In this document: positions 23,126-36,253 of the stretch, one piece after another
Numbering within the stretch: position 1 is the stretch's first letter
Layout of the letters: the number at the start of each line of letters is the position of its first letter
Assembly (NCBI GenBank): GCA_010279815.1
Contig: QEOQ01000246.1
Location: 660,836 to 724,835 of the forward strand
DNA length: 64,000 nucleotides
Reading direction: 5' to 3'
From: Brachionus plicatilis
Taxonomy: Eukaryota; Rotifera; Eurotatoria; Ploima; Brachionidae
Translations under genes and position numbers: made by a program
Notes under the pieces: generated by a model
What the model was told of the DNA's origin: nothing
The model's input: only the letters and a program-made list of their open reading frames with translations
The model's database searches: none

Positions 23126-23823
23126 ATGAGTAAAAATAATGGATTAGGAATAACTAACCCGGGTAAAGATTATGACATTTTGTGCAAAATAGTTGTGATA
23201 GGAGACAGCGGTGTTGGTAAGACGTCTCTCTTGCAACGATTCGCAGAGCAACACTTCAGTGGTAAGATGAAAGCAAGGTTGATTATAAAAATATTGATGT
23301 TTAGCTTTTTCTAGACACACATATCACAACAATAGGAGTCGATTTTAAATTAAGGACTATTCAAGTCGGCAATGTGAGGGTTAAATTACAGGTATGGGAT
23401 ACGGCTGGTCAAGAAAAATTCAGAGTTATTACTAAAACTTATTACAGAAATGCAGCTGGTATTATAGTGGCTTATGATGTTACCAATGGTGAGTCGTTTG
23501 CCAATACCAAAAGATGGATCGAAGAAGTTAAAAATAATTGTGGAGACGATGGAGTGCCAATTGTTCTAGTGGGAAATAAATGTGATTCAGAAAATAAATG
23601 TGTTACCTACAACGACCAAGAAGAATACGCAAAGTTAATGAAGTTAAAATTTTTTGAAACTAGTGCCAAAGAGAATATAAATGTAGACGAGGTTTTTGTT
23701 GAGTTGACCAAACTGATACTGGACAGACAAGAGAGAGTTAAACAGGATACAAATAAACGAGATAATGAAAAAATTGATCTCAAAGAATCTAAATCCGGTA
23801 AAAAGAATTCAAAATGTTGTTAA
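23126..23823 (+). CDS. RAB35: Rab35-like small GTPase
   Basis: A membrane-traffic GTPase of 214 residues in two exons (23126-23261, 23315-23823). It has the P-loop GDSGVGKT, switch I TTIGVDFK, switch [11 protein letters not shown], the base-binding NKCD and ETSAK motifs, and a C-terminal CC for double geranylgeranylation after a basic tail ([10 protein letters not shown]). IGVDFK places it in the Rab1/8/10/35 group, and the NNC...VLVGNKxD and [12 protein letters not shown] stretches fit Rab35 best, though subtype is inference. The N-terminus is about ten residues longer than typical Rab35. Rab35 acts at the plasma membrane and recycling endosomes. Confidence 0.92.
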
Positions 23824-25867
23824 AGAAATTTATAAATTCGTATTCAAGTCAGAGTTTTATGCAATTTTCGTTTTTAAATTTATTTATATTTAATGTCATT
23901 TCCATTAATTTCTATGCTTTCTAAGAACATTGAGGCAAATGAGCTCTTTTCTTTCGGAATTTTAAGCTTTGAGTGAAATTTTTTTTTTTCAAAAATTTTT
24001 TTTTGAAACTGAATTAAATTTTAATAAATTATTTAACAATTTGATTTTTTTATTAATTTGAAAATTTGTCTTGATTATAAAATTTGTCTCTATTTTATTT
24101 TTTTTTTAATTTTTTTTTTTTTACCTAAAAAATTAATTCGTTTATAAAGATGAACTGATGATCTGAGGTAAACGATATCTTTAGTTAAATTGACATTTTT
24201 AAAAAAGAGTACATTGTAAAATTCCAGATATAAAAAAAATGGCTGTGAATTTTATATTTTAAAACTATAGAAAATGTGAAGATTTTAAAGTAAAGATCCT
24301 TTTTGTACATTGAGTAATTTTGGCAAATTGAAGTTCATGAACAAATGTAAATTTTAAATCAGAATTTTAAGAATTGGATTTAAAAAAAGAGTTTTTTTTA
24401 TTATTTTTTTAATAATTAATGATTAAACTTTATTAATCTTTAACTAGAATTAAATTTTTATGAATTTTTATCTGAACTTAAAATTAATCAAATTTTAATT
24501 AATATTTTGAAATTTTTCAAAATTCAAAATTTAACTTTGTTTCGCTGCAATATTTTTTTAAAAAAATCAAATATAATTTAAAGTTCTTTTTTGAGCCATA
24601 ATTTTGATAACTCAATGTTGAATTTGAATTTGTCTTTGAAGTTTTTAAATAAAAATTTTTGAAAAATCAATTTAAGATAAATTAGAAAAAAAATATTTTT
24701 TATTCCAATTTGATTGTTTAGACCATGTTTCTTTTGGTTTCTTATACTTTATTTTATTAAAAATTAATTAAAGAAATTATATAATAAAATAAATAGACAT
24801 AAATTTGATAAAATCTTTTTTAAGATAAAAACCTAAACTTTATTGCTAATTTTTGAATAATGATAAAAATTTTTTATGCTGTAATGCTTGTTTCTTTTTG
24901 ATTCAAAAAATAGTCATTTTAGCACCTGTGCATTTTTTTTTTGTGAATCGAACTTTGGATGAGCCTCAAATTGTCTAATTTAGCCACTTGCATTTAATTA
25001 TAAATTAAATATTTAGTTAGATGATGAAAAGCTTAAATGCGTTATAGAGATAAACTTTTTGAAGATAAAGTTTTTATAGGGATTTTTGTCTTTAAGGTTT
25101 AAAAAACATAACGAGTTCTGATAGTCTAGGACACTATTACTTCATATTTGAAATAATTTTCAAAAAATTTTAAGTCCAGAGCATAAAATTCTAGCTAAAA
25201 AATTTACTTTAGCTTTAGGGGTAAAATTGGAGTAAATTATTAATTAGAAATTTAAGAAACCTATTGAAAAAAATTATCAAGTTTCTAGGTTGAGATATGT
25301 AAAGGGGTAACTGAAAGGAGCTAAGGGTTAATTTTGGGAAAAAATGAATTTGTTTTATTCAATACATCAACTTAAAAACTATATTAATAAATAATTTAAA
25401 AAAAAAATATTTATCAGTTTAAAAAACTTTTTAATATTATTAGCACAGATTGTGCCATTTTGAAAAATATTGAGAAAAGGTAAATTCATTGGGTATTTTG
25501 AAAAGACTCAAACGAAAATAATTGAACACACTTTTTTAAACGATTTTATTTAAAAAATTTAAAATTAAATAAGTTTAAAATTGTTTTTTTTTGACAGAAA
25601 TGATTTTTAAGTTTTAAAATCTACTCAAAGCATTTCACAGATCTTTTCATTATTTTAAAATCGTATTTTTAGCGAATCAGTGCGCAACCATCTGCGCCTC
25701 TTTTCTAAATGACTAAAAAAAATTCAACAAAAAAAATAAGAAAAGACCAAAGTTCTATCAAAAAGCTTTAAATATTGTACAAAATAAAAAAATAAAATTT
25801 ATTTTTTAGTTCAATAAAATAAACAAAAAAAAATAAAATAAATTAATTTTTTCCTTTTTTGCTTTAG
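23824..25867. other. AT-rich spacer between Rab and OSBP (convergent 3' ends)
   Basis: The two flanking genes converge here. I see no exon, repeat or RNA gene. A possible OSBP poly(A) signal (AATAAA on the minus strand) lies near 25800. Confidence 0.45.
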
Positions 25868-28800
25868 TTAATAAATGTCAGAACATTTACTCCAGTCTCC
25901 ACTTGCTTTTTTCTCCCAATATTCATTTTTGAACACGTGTATGGGAAGCTTTGTGATGGGATCGATAGTCTTTTGGAACCAAACGGGCTCGTAATCATGG
26001 CTCTCACTGATCGAATTAAGTTTTTTAATTGTTAAAGCGTTTATGTCCTCCTCTTCATCTTCAAGATTGCCGCTGGTATTTTTGGCACCCTCTGCCTTGT
26101 TGTTCATGGTAGTTTGCTCTCTGGCTTTTCGAACAGTCCGCTGTTTCTCTTCGAGCCTGAGTTTTTCCGTATTGGCCTCGTCCCACTTGCCTTCCTCCAT
26201 GAGCCTTTGGTCCGGTCTCAACCTCGAGTCAGTTGGAGCAACCCCGTCCTCGGGCTCATTTAGCTGCACAGTGAACTCGGTAAAATTGTGCATGGACTCC
26301 AAGTAAGCTGGCGGAATTCGCCTCTTCCACAAAATCTTCGACTTGCCCGTGTTCAATTGAGTCTGCTGGGTGACCACTTGAGGGTTTAGCACCGGTGCGC
26401 CCTCAATCTGCTCGGTCCAAGTTCCATTCAGAACATAGCGAGCCACATTATTCGAATCAGTAATAATACCGGTCACTTTGCGGGGTGGATCGCGGGAAAA
26501 GTAAGAATAAGCAAAGTATTTTAGATGACAAACATCCTTGGTCTTATGGTTGATGATGTCCATTTCTCCCACATTGTCTATCCACAATTTTCCCACAATG
26601 ATGTTCCTGACAAATGTAGCTATTTTTCTGTAGGTGTAGTGATGACCGGTTTTTTTAAACTCCAGATGAGTGGTACCCAACGGGATCACCTGCAGGTACT
26701 GACCGCGGAACTTGCTCGAAACAGTCAATTCTTGATACAGCTTCCAGTCTTTGACACTTTCTGTGTGCATGGCCATGCCGGGCGGATGATGGCTGACTTG
26801 TTCACACAAGGACCGCCAGCCCAGGTCGTCGACCCGGTCGAATTCGTAGGTCTCGCCCAACAAAGGGTTAAATGGCTTGTTCGTTCGGTTGGCTGTGGTG
26901 CTATAAGAGGTGATGGTGAATGCGGCAACATAGGCCATCTGTTCCCATTGATCCTCGCATGCAGCTGCCTGGTCAAGCAGCTCTGAATATTCGAGTTCTT
27001 CAGTAATTCTCTGCAGCATGGACAATGGCTCACTAAAATTGACTGGTATGGGAATTTTGGACAAGTCTTTGCCAATACAGTTTTTCATTATGGACCATAG
27101 ATTAATGCTGTAATTGGGACGTATGGGTACCTGAGTTCGCCTTTGACGCATTGGTCGTTTGTTTACAAGCTGAATTTCAGCAGATGAAGTCTTTTTTTTG
27201 GTAGCTGACAAAGCTGTCGACTGAGTTGAATTGGACAGTTTTCCATTTTCTTCTTGTTTGTTGGTTTGCATAGTTACTTTAATTGTTTGTTCATCATCGT
27301 CACCGCTGGACATGTCTGACTCTTGGATGTACAGTTTGGACAAATTGCTCGGATTGCGGTTGTGCATGCTCAATTTTTGACGCGGTAGTGTCACCGAAAA
27401 TTGGGTTACATCCTCGACAGCGTCGTGAAATTCATCGTCATAATATTGGTCTTCGTCATCGTCTTTGTTGTCTTGGTTGTCGTGTTTGGACTGTTCTTGG
27501 CTATCAGTCACATCTTGGGAAGCTAATGCCAAGCCTGAAGATGTTGAAGGTGCCATTTTTTGTGATGCTTCGCTATCTGTTAGTTTTTGTTGGTGCTGTA
27601 GTGACAAAGATGGTTTCTGCGAATGCTGACCCCCTTCAGAAATTATTTTATCAAAATTTTTGGAAGAAAAAAATTTTAAATTCGAATTTTTTAAAATATT
27701 AGTTTAAAATGTTGTCATTTCAGCATTAATGGGTCGCCAATTGAGCCTAAAATTGATTTTTATTTAGATACTTTTTTGATCAAGTATTAATTTTGTAGCT
27801 ATGGAATCAAATCCTCAAATCAATAAATCTATCTTGACGTTTTAATGTAATTGATAATGTTTTTAATTAAAATCATTTTAACCAAATAGGCATATTTAAT
27901 TTAATTTAGTAAAATTATTTTTTATTTAAAATTAATTTAAAATGGAATTTATTATATGGAAACATTCTACACTTTAAAATAAACTTTTAAATAATCCAAT
28001 TTATATTCCAAATGTTTAAGATTGATTCTTTATCGGAATTTTATTACACCCTCTGCGAATTAGCTTTTGTATTTTTAGACAATTATTAAAGAGTGCAAAA
28101 AGAAATTTTCGAACTTTTCACAAGCGCTAGAACAAAAACGATTTTTGACTTTTAGAAACAAAAGGCGATTTATAATTTCTTAACTAAAATTACTAAAAAA
28201 AATTTTTTTTTCCTAAATTTGCATAACTGATATTATTCTTATTAAATTTTCTAAATCGTATTAAAATTATAAATTAAACATAATTATACTTTAAAAAAAC
28301 TTAAAATCAGCAGATAGACGTTTAACTCGATTTTGAGCATCTTTTTAAGCCAGAGAAGGATGTTTTGTACAACTAGATTTTTATTTTTTGATTAAGATCA
28401 ATATTTGGATAATTAAGAATATTATGGTATGAATTTTGATGAAAAATGTGAGTTCTGTAATCTGGTTTCTAATTAAGATCTCAATAATTCTTTGCTTATT
28501 ACAATTCGGTTCATATAGAGGCAAAGGATAAATAAAAATTTTTAAAAAAGTTAAATAAAAAATTATTTTTTTTTTAATTTAATTAAATATTGAAAAAACT
28601 AGCATCAAACTTGATTTTAAAAATAAATTCACATTTTTAAATTAACGTCATTTTTCATTTTTATATTCATCTAGTAAAATTGGTAAAAAATCAGTAATTT
28701 TAGTTAATGAATTAGCACACGCCGAAACAAGAAGCTATTTATCTTATTGAGTTCTAAATCATTTAAATAAAAATATTAATTAGTGTAAACTTAAAAAATA

Positions 28801-31800
28801 CTTTAAATAATAATAATTATCAGAAATTTTAACTCGTTTTTATTTAAATTTGATTTTGTTATTTAAAAAAAAATTAGAGTGAATCACTCATAATCATAAT
28901 TAGACTCATAAAATATTGATTGAAAAACATTCTTATAATTCAAATTTAAAAATATTTAATTAATATTTTATAAAGGTTAATTTTATTAACCGTTTTTAGT
29001 TTGTTTTTTTTTTTTTAAATATATAACAATAAATCTTCCATGATAAATATAAGAAAATTTTATTTTTATAGTAAAAATAACTTCATTTTATTTGATTCGA
29101 AAAAATCTAAACAAAATTTATTTCAAATCAAAAGAAAATTACAAAAATTATTATGTCATGCTGACAATACGATGTGTGATAATAAGTAAAATAATGTCAG
29201 AAAATGTGATAAAAAAGGGCTGTGAAATTTATTTCAATTTAATTAAAATTTTTACAGAAAAATCAAATTTTTCTAAAAAATAAAAAAATAGAAAATAAAA
29301 GATAAATAAATAATAAATCAAAAATAAAAAATAAAAGTGCATAGAAAAAAGACTGGCAAAAGTAAATGTATGATCATCGAATATTGTTAGATCACAGCCT
29401 TAAATAGTTCCTAAGTGCAAGGAAAAAAATTATACATTTTAATTTACTTTATTAATAAATAAATAACAAATTTTAAAATTTTTGGTTTTTAAACTTTGTT
29501 TTTTATTTTTTGTTAAATAAGAAGCTTAATATATTTATTTAAAGAGAAAATAAAAACTCAAAAAAATAATAAGTTAATTCAAAGAGTAAATATTGCACTG
29601 AATAAACGCTATTATATGATTTTTTTTATTTTAGCACCTCTCGAAATAATTTTTTTTAATATAATATTAACAGTTTAAGTGAGTGTCATTGATCAAAAAT
29701 AAATTTTTTTATTGATATTTCATTAATATTAACTCTTAAATATTTTTGAAAATATGAATTTTAAAACGAGAAACGATTTCAAAGTTGTAAAACATTTTTT
29801 TAAATAAATTTTCAATTTAATCTAATATTAAACATGGATTTTTTTTGCTAAAAACTCAAATTTTTAGGTTGCCAATAATCAAATGAAAATTTCGCCCTGA
29901 GAATGCCTAAAAGATATGTTCTTGTTTATTTTGTTGATAAATCGAGTTTTAAATTTAAATTTCTAATTCAATTAAATGACATAACATAAATTATTTGCCA
30001 ACAAAAAAAATTTTAGACGCAAAAATTTAGATCAATATTTTGCCATAACCTTTTGATTAATTAATGGGTGTAGAATAAAAAATGGCACAAAAGTTTATTT
30101 TAATTTTCTATAAGAGTGGACAAGACCTTTCCCAATTTTTTTCAAAATTTAAAATCAGGCTGATCCTAACTTGAAAATGAATAAAAATTATGTCATAAAG
30201 TTGAATTTTCGATAAGTTGTTAGTAAAAAATGTACGAAGCCATTAAAAAAGATATATACAACTTTTTAAAAAGTTGTACAAAATTTGCCGAAAGCTGAAG
30301 TTGTAAGGCGATTAAAGAATATTATCAGGATGACAATTATGTATTTTGACCCAACTTAGCATCATCTCATTTTGCGAATTTGGTACAGAATTATATGTTA
30401 GATAAAAATATAAGGTATGTTGCCAAAGAAGTGAATCCAGCAAGCGTAGCAATAGCACGACTAATCGAAGATTTTTGGGGAAATTTGAAAGCTAAAGTTT
30501 ATGAGGGTGATTGGAAGGCCAAAAATTTTAAGCCACTCGAAAACAAAATTCGCACTTGCCTGAGCAATATGGACCCAAAGGTTGTACAAGACCATGCCAA
30601 GACTGTTCGCTCTGGGCTCGATATCTTACGTCGTCATGGAGTTCAATACCTTAACTGATATTATTTTTTCAAAATAGGAGGGTTCAGTTATAATTTAAAT
30701 AAAAAATTTTTTATGATAAAATTAATTTTGTGCCATTTTTTATTCTACACCCGTTAGCTTTGAATTAATAGCCTATTGAAGAGCTCAATTTTTTAGTTAA
30801 TCTTTGTTAAAGTAAATAAAAAAATAAAACCTTTCAAAAAACTTAATTTTTTTCGATCTTCAAAAGAGCCCCGTGAGAAAAAGGCAAAAAACCGTGGAAA
30901 AAATCTTACTTTTTTTGCCGTTCTTTTTAAGCTGTGTCTCAAAGTTAACCTGCTGTTTGGCCATCTCTTGGACCATTTCTTCAAGTCTTAAACAAATTTA
31001 GATTGCTTAAAATTTGCTGAAAACCCAAATGGTTACCTTAGGCGCATTTCTCGTTCGGATTGTAATATTTTATTCATCTTCCTTGTCCGAAATAGAGCCA
31101 AATTAATAAACTCTTGACAATGTCCCATCACGCCTATCATGGCCACCTTATAAAGAGTAGACTGTTCATTTATTGTTTTGATGGTCAATTCTTCAGGTCT
31201 AGTCTGAGTATGTTCCAATTCGGTAAGAAGTTTGCTCAATGCATTGCTGTGCTTTAGCACGAACTCATACGAAAGACTGAGCTCGTTAAGCTTTAATTTT
31301 AAGACTTGAAGTAAATTTTCCAGTTCGTTTTTTTCGGCCTCTAGGGTCGGGTCCTCGTCATCTGAGTCATTTTGGTTAGATTGTCCTAAAATGGGACTCA
31401 GATTGGAGTTGGGATTTTTGTGTCCCAGTTGGTAGGCTTTTTTCTTGGCCAATTCAAGAGCGTTTATCCATTTCTGCTTTTCAATTTCATTGGAAGCGCG
31501 CAAATGAAATGTCTGATTGCTGGTGCCATTTGAGACAATGAAGCTGACACCGTCCTCATTTTGATGAATGGTAGCATTGGCCAAATTAATTGCACCACGG
31601 CAAGTGTGGTCCATTTCATTCGGAGACCTGAAGTACGATAGAAGACCATTGTTTATAGAGATCCATCTTCTTTGATAGCCTTTAATGTAGTTGGTCCATT
31701 TGAGCAAGTGACCGCTCATGTTTCCAGTGTTAGAGCTTGTGGCCGGGTTTGGTGCCGAAATGGCTTCCTTGTTTAAAAGGCTTGTGATTGATGTCTGAAC

Positions 31801-31917
31801 TGGGGATATGTTGGCTTCAGTGAGCTCGGCATCGCTACGCTTTGGCTGGGGTGCAGATTCGATTGCCAAGGGCCTGCTCATTTGCTGGATGGGTGGTTGG
31901 TTTTTTTGTCCAGACAT
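25868..31917 (-). CDS. OSBP: Oxysterol-binding protein (PH + FFAT + ORD)
   Basis: A sterol/PI4P exchanger at ER-Golgi contacts. Three exons join exactly in frame: 31917-31037, 30986-30910 and 27633-25868, giving 907 residues. Exon 1 holds a PH domain (about residues 66-160, GHLLKWTNYIKGYQRRW ... WINALELA), which binds PI4P. Exon 2 is coiled (LEEMVQEMAKQQVNFE). Exon 3 has an acidic FFAT motif (DDEFHDAVED, about residue 386) that docks VAP proteins in the ER, then the ORD with the family fingerprint EQVSHHPP (about 596-603) and NPLLGETYE. The protein is longer than human OSBP (807), mainly in low-complexity acidic and Gln/Asn-rich linkers. Intron 2 is 3.3 kb and contains a mariner remnant (30064-30754). 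The coding sequence is markedly richer in GC than the flanks. Confidence 0.96.
30064..30754 (+). mobile_element. Internally deleted mariner in OSBP intron, ACGGGTG family
   Basis: The left end ATGGGTGTAGAATAAAAAAT and the right end, complemented, ACGGGTGTAGAATAAAAAAT match through ATGGCACAAAA. TA flanks both (30062-30063, 30755-30756). Inside is the C-terminal part of a mariner transposase on the plus strand (about 30342-30658): a PNLASSHFA block with Asn where the second catalytic Asp is expected and a TGA just before it, then LIEDFWGNLK with the last acidic residue. It cannot be autonomous. Confidence 0.9.
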
Positions 31918-32865
31918 GTGTTCTTAAACAAAAAATCGGATGATTTGAAATAAATTTTAAATTCTTAAAAATCGTCATATTAACAAAATAGCTACAATGA
32001 AATAGAAAAAAAAAAAACATAGATAGAATTGCAAATTTTATTATAATTTTAGTTTATGTGTTTGCTTTTATTTGAAATTTAAACTTTTTTTTTATTTTTA
32101 AATAATTAATATGAATAATCATAATTTTATGTAACTCGATTTTTTATTTTCATCGAGTATGTACAAGGTGCTTGTTGCACAAAATTCACTCTATCATGTT
32201 AACTACGTGAGTAATATTTTTTTTATCTGCTAATTAAATTTAGAAAAATTGATTTGAGCTATTTGAAATTTTCTAAAAAAAATTATTCATTAAATGTCAC
32301 ATTATCTTGACTGTTTCGGGTGGAGTCTTGAAAAACAAAAATACCTTTTTGAACAGCTGTAGTTAAAATTTTTTTTAATTATCAAAAGTCAAAAAATTTA
32401 TTCTAATAAATTTTTTTTTTTAACTTCGTATATTTTAATAAAAATTTTTAAAATAAAATCATTTTCAGTTTTAAAAGGATTTCAATTTCATCAAAAAAAT
32501 ATCATTCCAGAACTGGATCTATGAGATTATTTGGCCTAGTTAGAAAATCTAATATTAGAAATGGATAATTAGGCAAAAATTTGAAAGTCTTTAAATTTAT
32601 ATTTAAATCTCTTTTTGAATTTATTTTTTCAATAATCAAAAAAAAAACAAATAATAAATTCATTTAAATTTTAAATGATTTTTAAAGATTAGATAAGTTG
32701 TTAAATAAAATTAATATTTTTGAATAAAAACATCTTTAGACTGAATTAAATAAAAATTTTAGGTCAAGATTGGCTTTGAACAAATGCTAAGTGGAGTCTC
32801 AGAGTTTATCGGAAGATTTTATCTTAATCAGAAAGCTCAAAATGAGTTATTTATAGAAAAATTTT
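31918..32865. other. AT-rich spacer 5' of OSBP
   Basis: Probably holds the OSBP promoter and 5' UTR, but no motif can be supported. Nothing else seen. Confidence 0.45.
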
Positions 32866-33282
32866 TTAGTCTAAATAAATTTTTTCAGTAGAAACAATTT
32901 TACCATTTGATTTTTGAAAATTTTCCCTGTGTAAACTGTTTTCCGAATTCTTTTTTGTTCTACTGAATTTTGATGTTTTTTGGTTGAGTTTGAGCATTTT
33001 AAGCAATTTGTCTCTTCGTTTGGGGCAATCGTACACATTTTCAATCGAATTTAGCATATCACTATTTCTGTTTTGCTTTTTCAGATTAATTTTATCAGAA
33101 ACTTCCTTGCTAGATTTAAAAGTATTTATGCTCTTTGACCGCTTAATACTCGGCTTGGTCTCTTTCATAGTCACAATATTGTCGGCATTTTCGCTTAGCT
33201 TATGAACTGTTTTGGACGAAATTAAGCCATGCGTCTTTTTATTTTGTTTATTTTTTATTCCATTCATTGAGCTCTCTTCCAT
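32866..33282 (-). CDS. Small basic hypothetical protein
   Basis: A 138-residue open frame with an ATG start (33282). It is rich in Lys, Ser and Asn with no membrane segment or family motif that I recognise; a few stretches look like nuclear-localisation signals (IKRSKS, CPKRRDKLLKML). Its base composition is less AT-rich than the flanks and codon use looks coding, but a chance frame in a non-coding region cannot be excluded. It could also be one exon of a longer gene. No assigned function. Confidence 0.5.
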   Translation of the reverse strand: MEESSMNGIKNKQNKKTHGLISSKTVHKLSENADNIVTMKETKPSIKRSKSINTFKSSKEVSDKINLKKQNRNSDMLNSIENVYDCPKRRDKLLKMLKLNQKTSKFSRTKKNSENSLHRENFQKSNGKIVSTEKIYLD

Positions 33283-36253
33283 TTTTAAAATTAATTAAAC
33301 ATTTTAAATCTAAAACAAAGACAAGCTTTACAATTTATTTTAAAAATTTAGCATATTTAAAAATCAATAAAAAATTCAATAATTGCATTCGGTTTGAAAG
33401 ACAAAAAAGCCTTTTATTCATGCTCTAAGTGGTAGTGAACTTGAAAAATGACGAAAGCTGAAATCTTTTCCTGATCCGTGTAAAAATGAACACATGTTTA
33501 ATCTTTAAGAAAAAATTAAAAATTTTAAAATTTTTTTGTAAAAACTTGGTCAAAAAGGATTATTTTTGATCATTTAAATTATTAAATCTATTTTAATTTA
33601 TGTTTCATTTTTTTCAAAAAAAAACAAATGTAGAAATCATCAGATTTTTTTAACAAAAAATAAAAATTTGAAAAGATCCAAGTAATTTATTGTTGAACGA
33701 AAAGTCTGTTTTTACTCTTTTTAAAAGAAACTCAGCAAATAAATCGCTTAAAACAAGCGCTATGTAAAATTTTTAGAAGCCGAATGATTGATGTTTTTGT
33801 GATGAAAAGAATAGCCTTGATAATTATTAAAATAAAATGCATTTTGCTCGACTAAAAATATCTTAAAAAGTATTGAGATTAAAGTCTACTTTGGAGTAAA
33901 GCTAATATTTAAGATTATTAATTAATGTAAGAATAAGAATTATGTAACAAAATGAATACTAAATGCACGCAAAATATTTTTATCAAAGATAAATTGGTCC
34001 CATTAGATAGAGTAGTCTAGTTTAGATTAAAAGTTTAATTCTTTATGATTTTAAAATATTTCATTCTAGAAAAAAACGTGACAAATTTAGATCAAAGAAT
34101 ATACAAATCAATTTTGACTGATATTTGAGAATAAATTAATGATAATTGTTTTTTAAATTGAAGTAAAATTTCAAATAATCTCAAAATTGATTATTGTCGA
34201 GACACCTTAATTAATTTTGAAATTATTAACTAAATTTTGAAAAATCGATAAAATCTGTTAGCGCTCATTAGAAAAGGAACGCTTTTTCCCTTGGATAGAC
34301 CACAAATAGAGAAAGAAAAAATTAATTCTAATCTAATGAAAACAAAGGTTTTAAAAAACAGGAAAAAAATCTTAGAATTTTATTTATAACATAAACACTA
34401 AGTTTTAAAAGATATGATAAATAAATTTTTAATTTATTGCACAATAAATACACCTCTGGTGGTTGTTTTGATTTCCTTTCTTCTTGCCTTTTAGAAATTA
34501 TGTTTTTTAAAAAAACACAAATGTTATGTAATTTATTCAAATTGATTTTCATGATAGTTGTATTTTTTATCAGTGTTAATTATTTTTGCAAGCTTGCGGA
34601 TTAAAATTTAATTGATTCACGACTCATGAAAATCATTTTAAAAAATTTGAAAAACTTCAAAAGATGTAGAGTCTAATTAATCAAAGATGAATAAAATAAA
34701 TTATTTTTTTTCACTTAGCGGAAGTTTTGGTTAAAATAAAAATGATAATAAATAATTTTTTAAAGATAGACTAATAGAACGGGATTTATTCAATAATGTA
34801 AAATAGTTATAAATAAATTAGATTTTAGTTTTCACCGGAATGAAGAAAAATTCAAATTGGATTAAAATAATTATTTCCTTGAAGCCTTGATTTTTTGCTT
34901 CATTAATTATTTTCATATTTTTTACATAATAATAATAAAAATATCATTTTCAATGGGTAACTTCAAAAACATGTTAAGAATCATTAAGTGAAAATATTTT
35001 CAGAAATTTTTAGCCTAAATTATGTTATTTAATTGCCTATAATAATTTTTTAAGAAATCAATTTTTAAGACTTACTATTCAATTTTATTTTAATAAATAT
35101 TTATTTATTTATTTTAGACTACTTTGGACTTTGAATTTGAATCAAATTTTGAATGTCGGTCAAAGATGCTAAGATGTTTAAATACTTATAAAGACAGAAA
35201 AAACGTGAGTTTGTCATTACTCTTAATTTTAAGTCAAGTCACAACTTTCCATTAGCTTTTTGACTTTTATTTTAATGAAATCATAAAGGACTCGGATAAA
35301 GTCGAAAAAAATTTCTGAAACAAAATAGTATAACTCAATACTAAAATTTTTAATTTTTTTGCCAAAATATAAAATAAATAATAAACTTTTTTTTTTTCAT
35401 TTTGAAAAAGCATGAATACGAATCATAGTTCGAATAAATTAAAGAAAAATTTTGACTCAATATTTTTCAATTTTCTAGATTGGTTTTTTAAAATACTTAT
35501 TAAAAATTTAATTAATCAAATTTTGATTAAAAAATTTTAAAATCAGGAAAAATTTATCATATAAGCAATGAAAAGTTTTTGAATCAATCAAAAGATTAAT
35601 TATCTTCCTTAGGAAAAAAATAGCAATTTTTGCTCGTGCTTATTTTTTAAATTATTCTAAAGATACCTTTTTGGTATTAGAAATTGTAAAATCACTAATT
35701 CCAAATTCTGAGAAAGTTGTGGAATCAATAAACTTTTCTACTAAGCATAAAAATAATAAAAAAATTTTAAACACATGTTTCAATTAGTCTTATAAATAAA
35801 AATAAAACGAATTTTAACCAGAAATTATTTTTCTTTCACTTTCATATTATTGTTAGCTATTTAAAAAAAATATGGATCAAATTCAATTTCATTATTACCT
35901 TTACTGTCAAGAATGCAAATTCTTAAACAATTTATAAAAATCTATTTCAAGTTTTATTATTTAATATTTATTTATTTAAAAACTACTTTTTTATCAATCT
36001 TATTAATAAATAAAGTTCAAAAAAATTTTAAAAAAATGCTTAGAGTGCTAAATTTAAAATTCATATCTTCAAGAAAATCGGCTCTTTTATTCATATATTT
36101 GATTTTCTCTTTGGCATACAAACTTTTGAATCTGAACAGTTAAAATTTAATCACTCATTAATTTTTTAAATAATCTTTACTTAAGCATAATTTTTAAACA
36201 AATAAATAGAGATTAATTAAAATAATCGAATTTGATAATCGATTTATTTTAAT
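33283..36253. other. AT-rich intergenic region
   Basis: One exon-like stretch stands out at 35118-35204: a TTTATTTTAG acceptor, 29 open codons and a GTGAGT donor. It has no recognisable homology and no partners. Everything else is AT-rich and featureless by eye. Confidence 0.3.

Noticed and set aside
26043..26986. Plus-strand open frames of 87 and 153 codons
   Set aside because: Shadows of the OSBP exon on the opposite strand; no independent motif.
27283..27702. 139-codon plus-strand frame
   Set aside because: Antisense to the OSBP exon 3 start; cysteine-rich look comes from the complementary codons.
32984..33205. 73-codon hydrophobic plus-strand frame
   Set aside because: Antisense of the Lys/Ser-rich minus frame at 32866-33282.
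35913..36143. 76-codon frame with hydrophobic residues
   Set aside because: Extremely AT-rich composition (F, I, K, L, Y only in bulk); typical chance frame.
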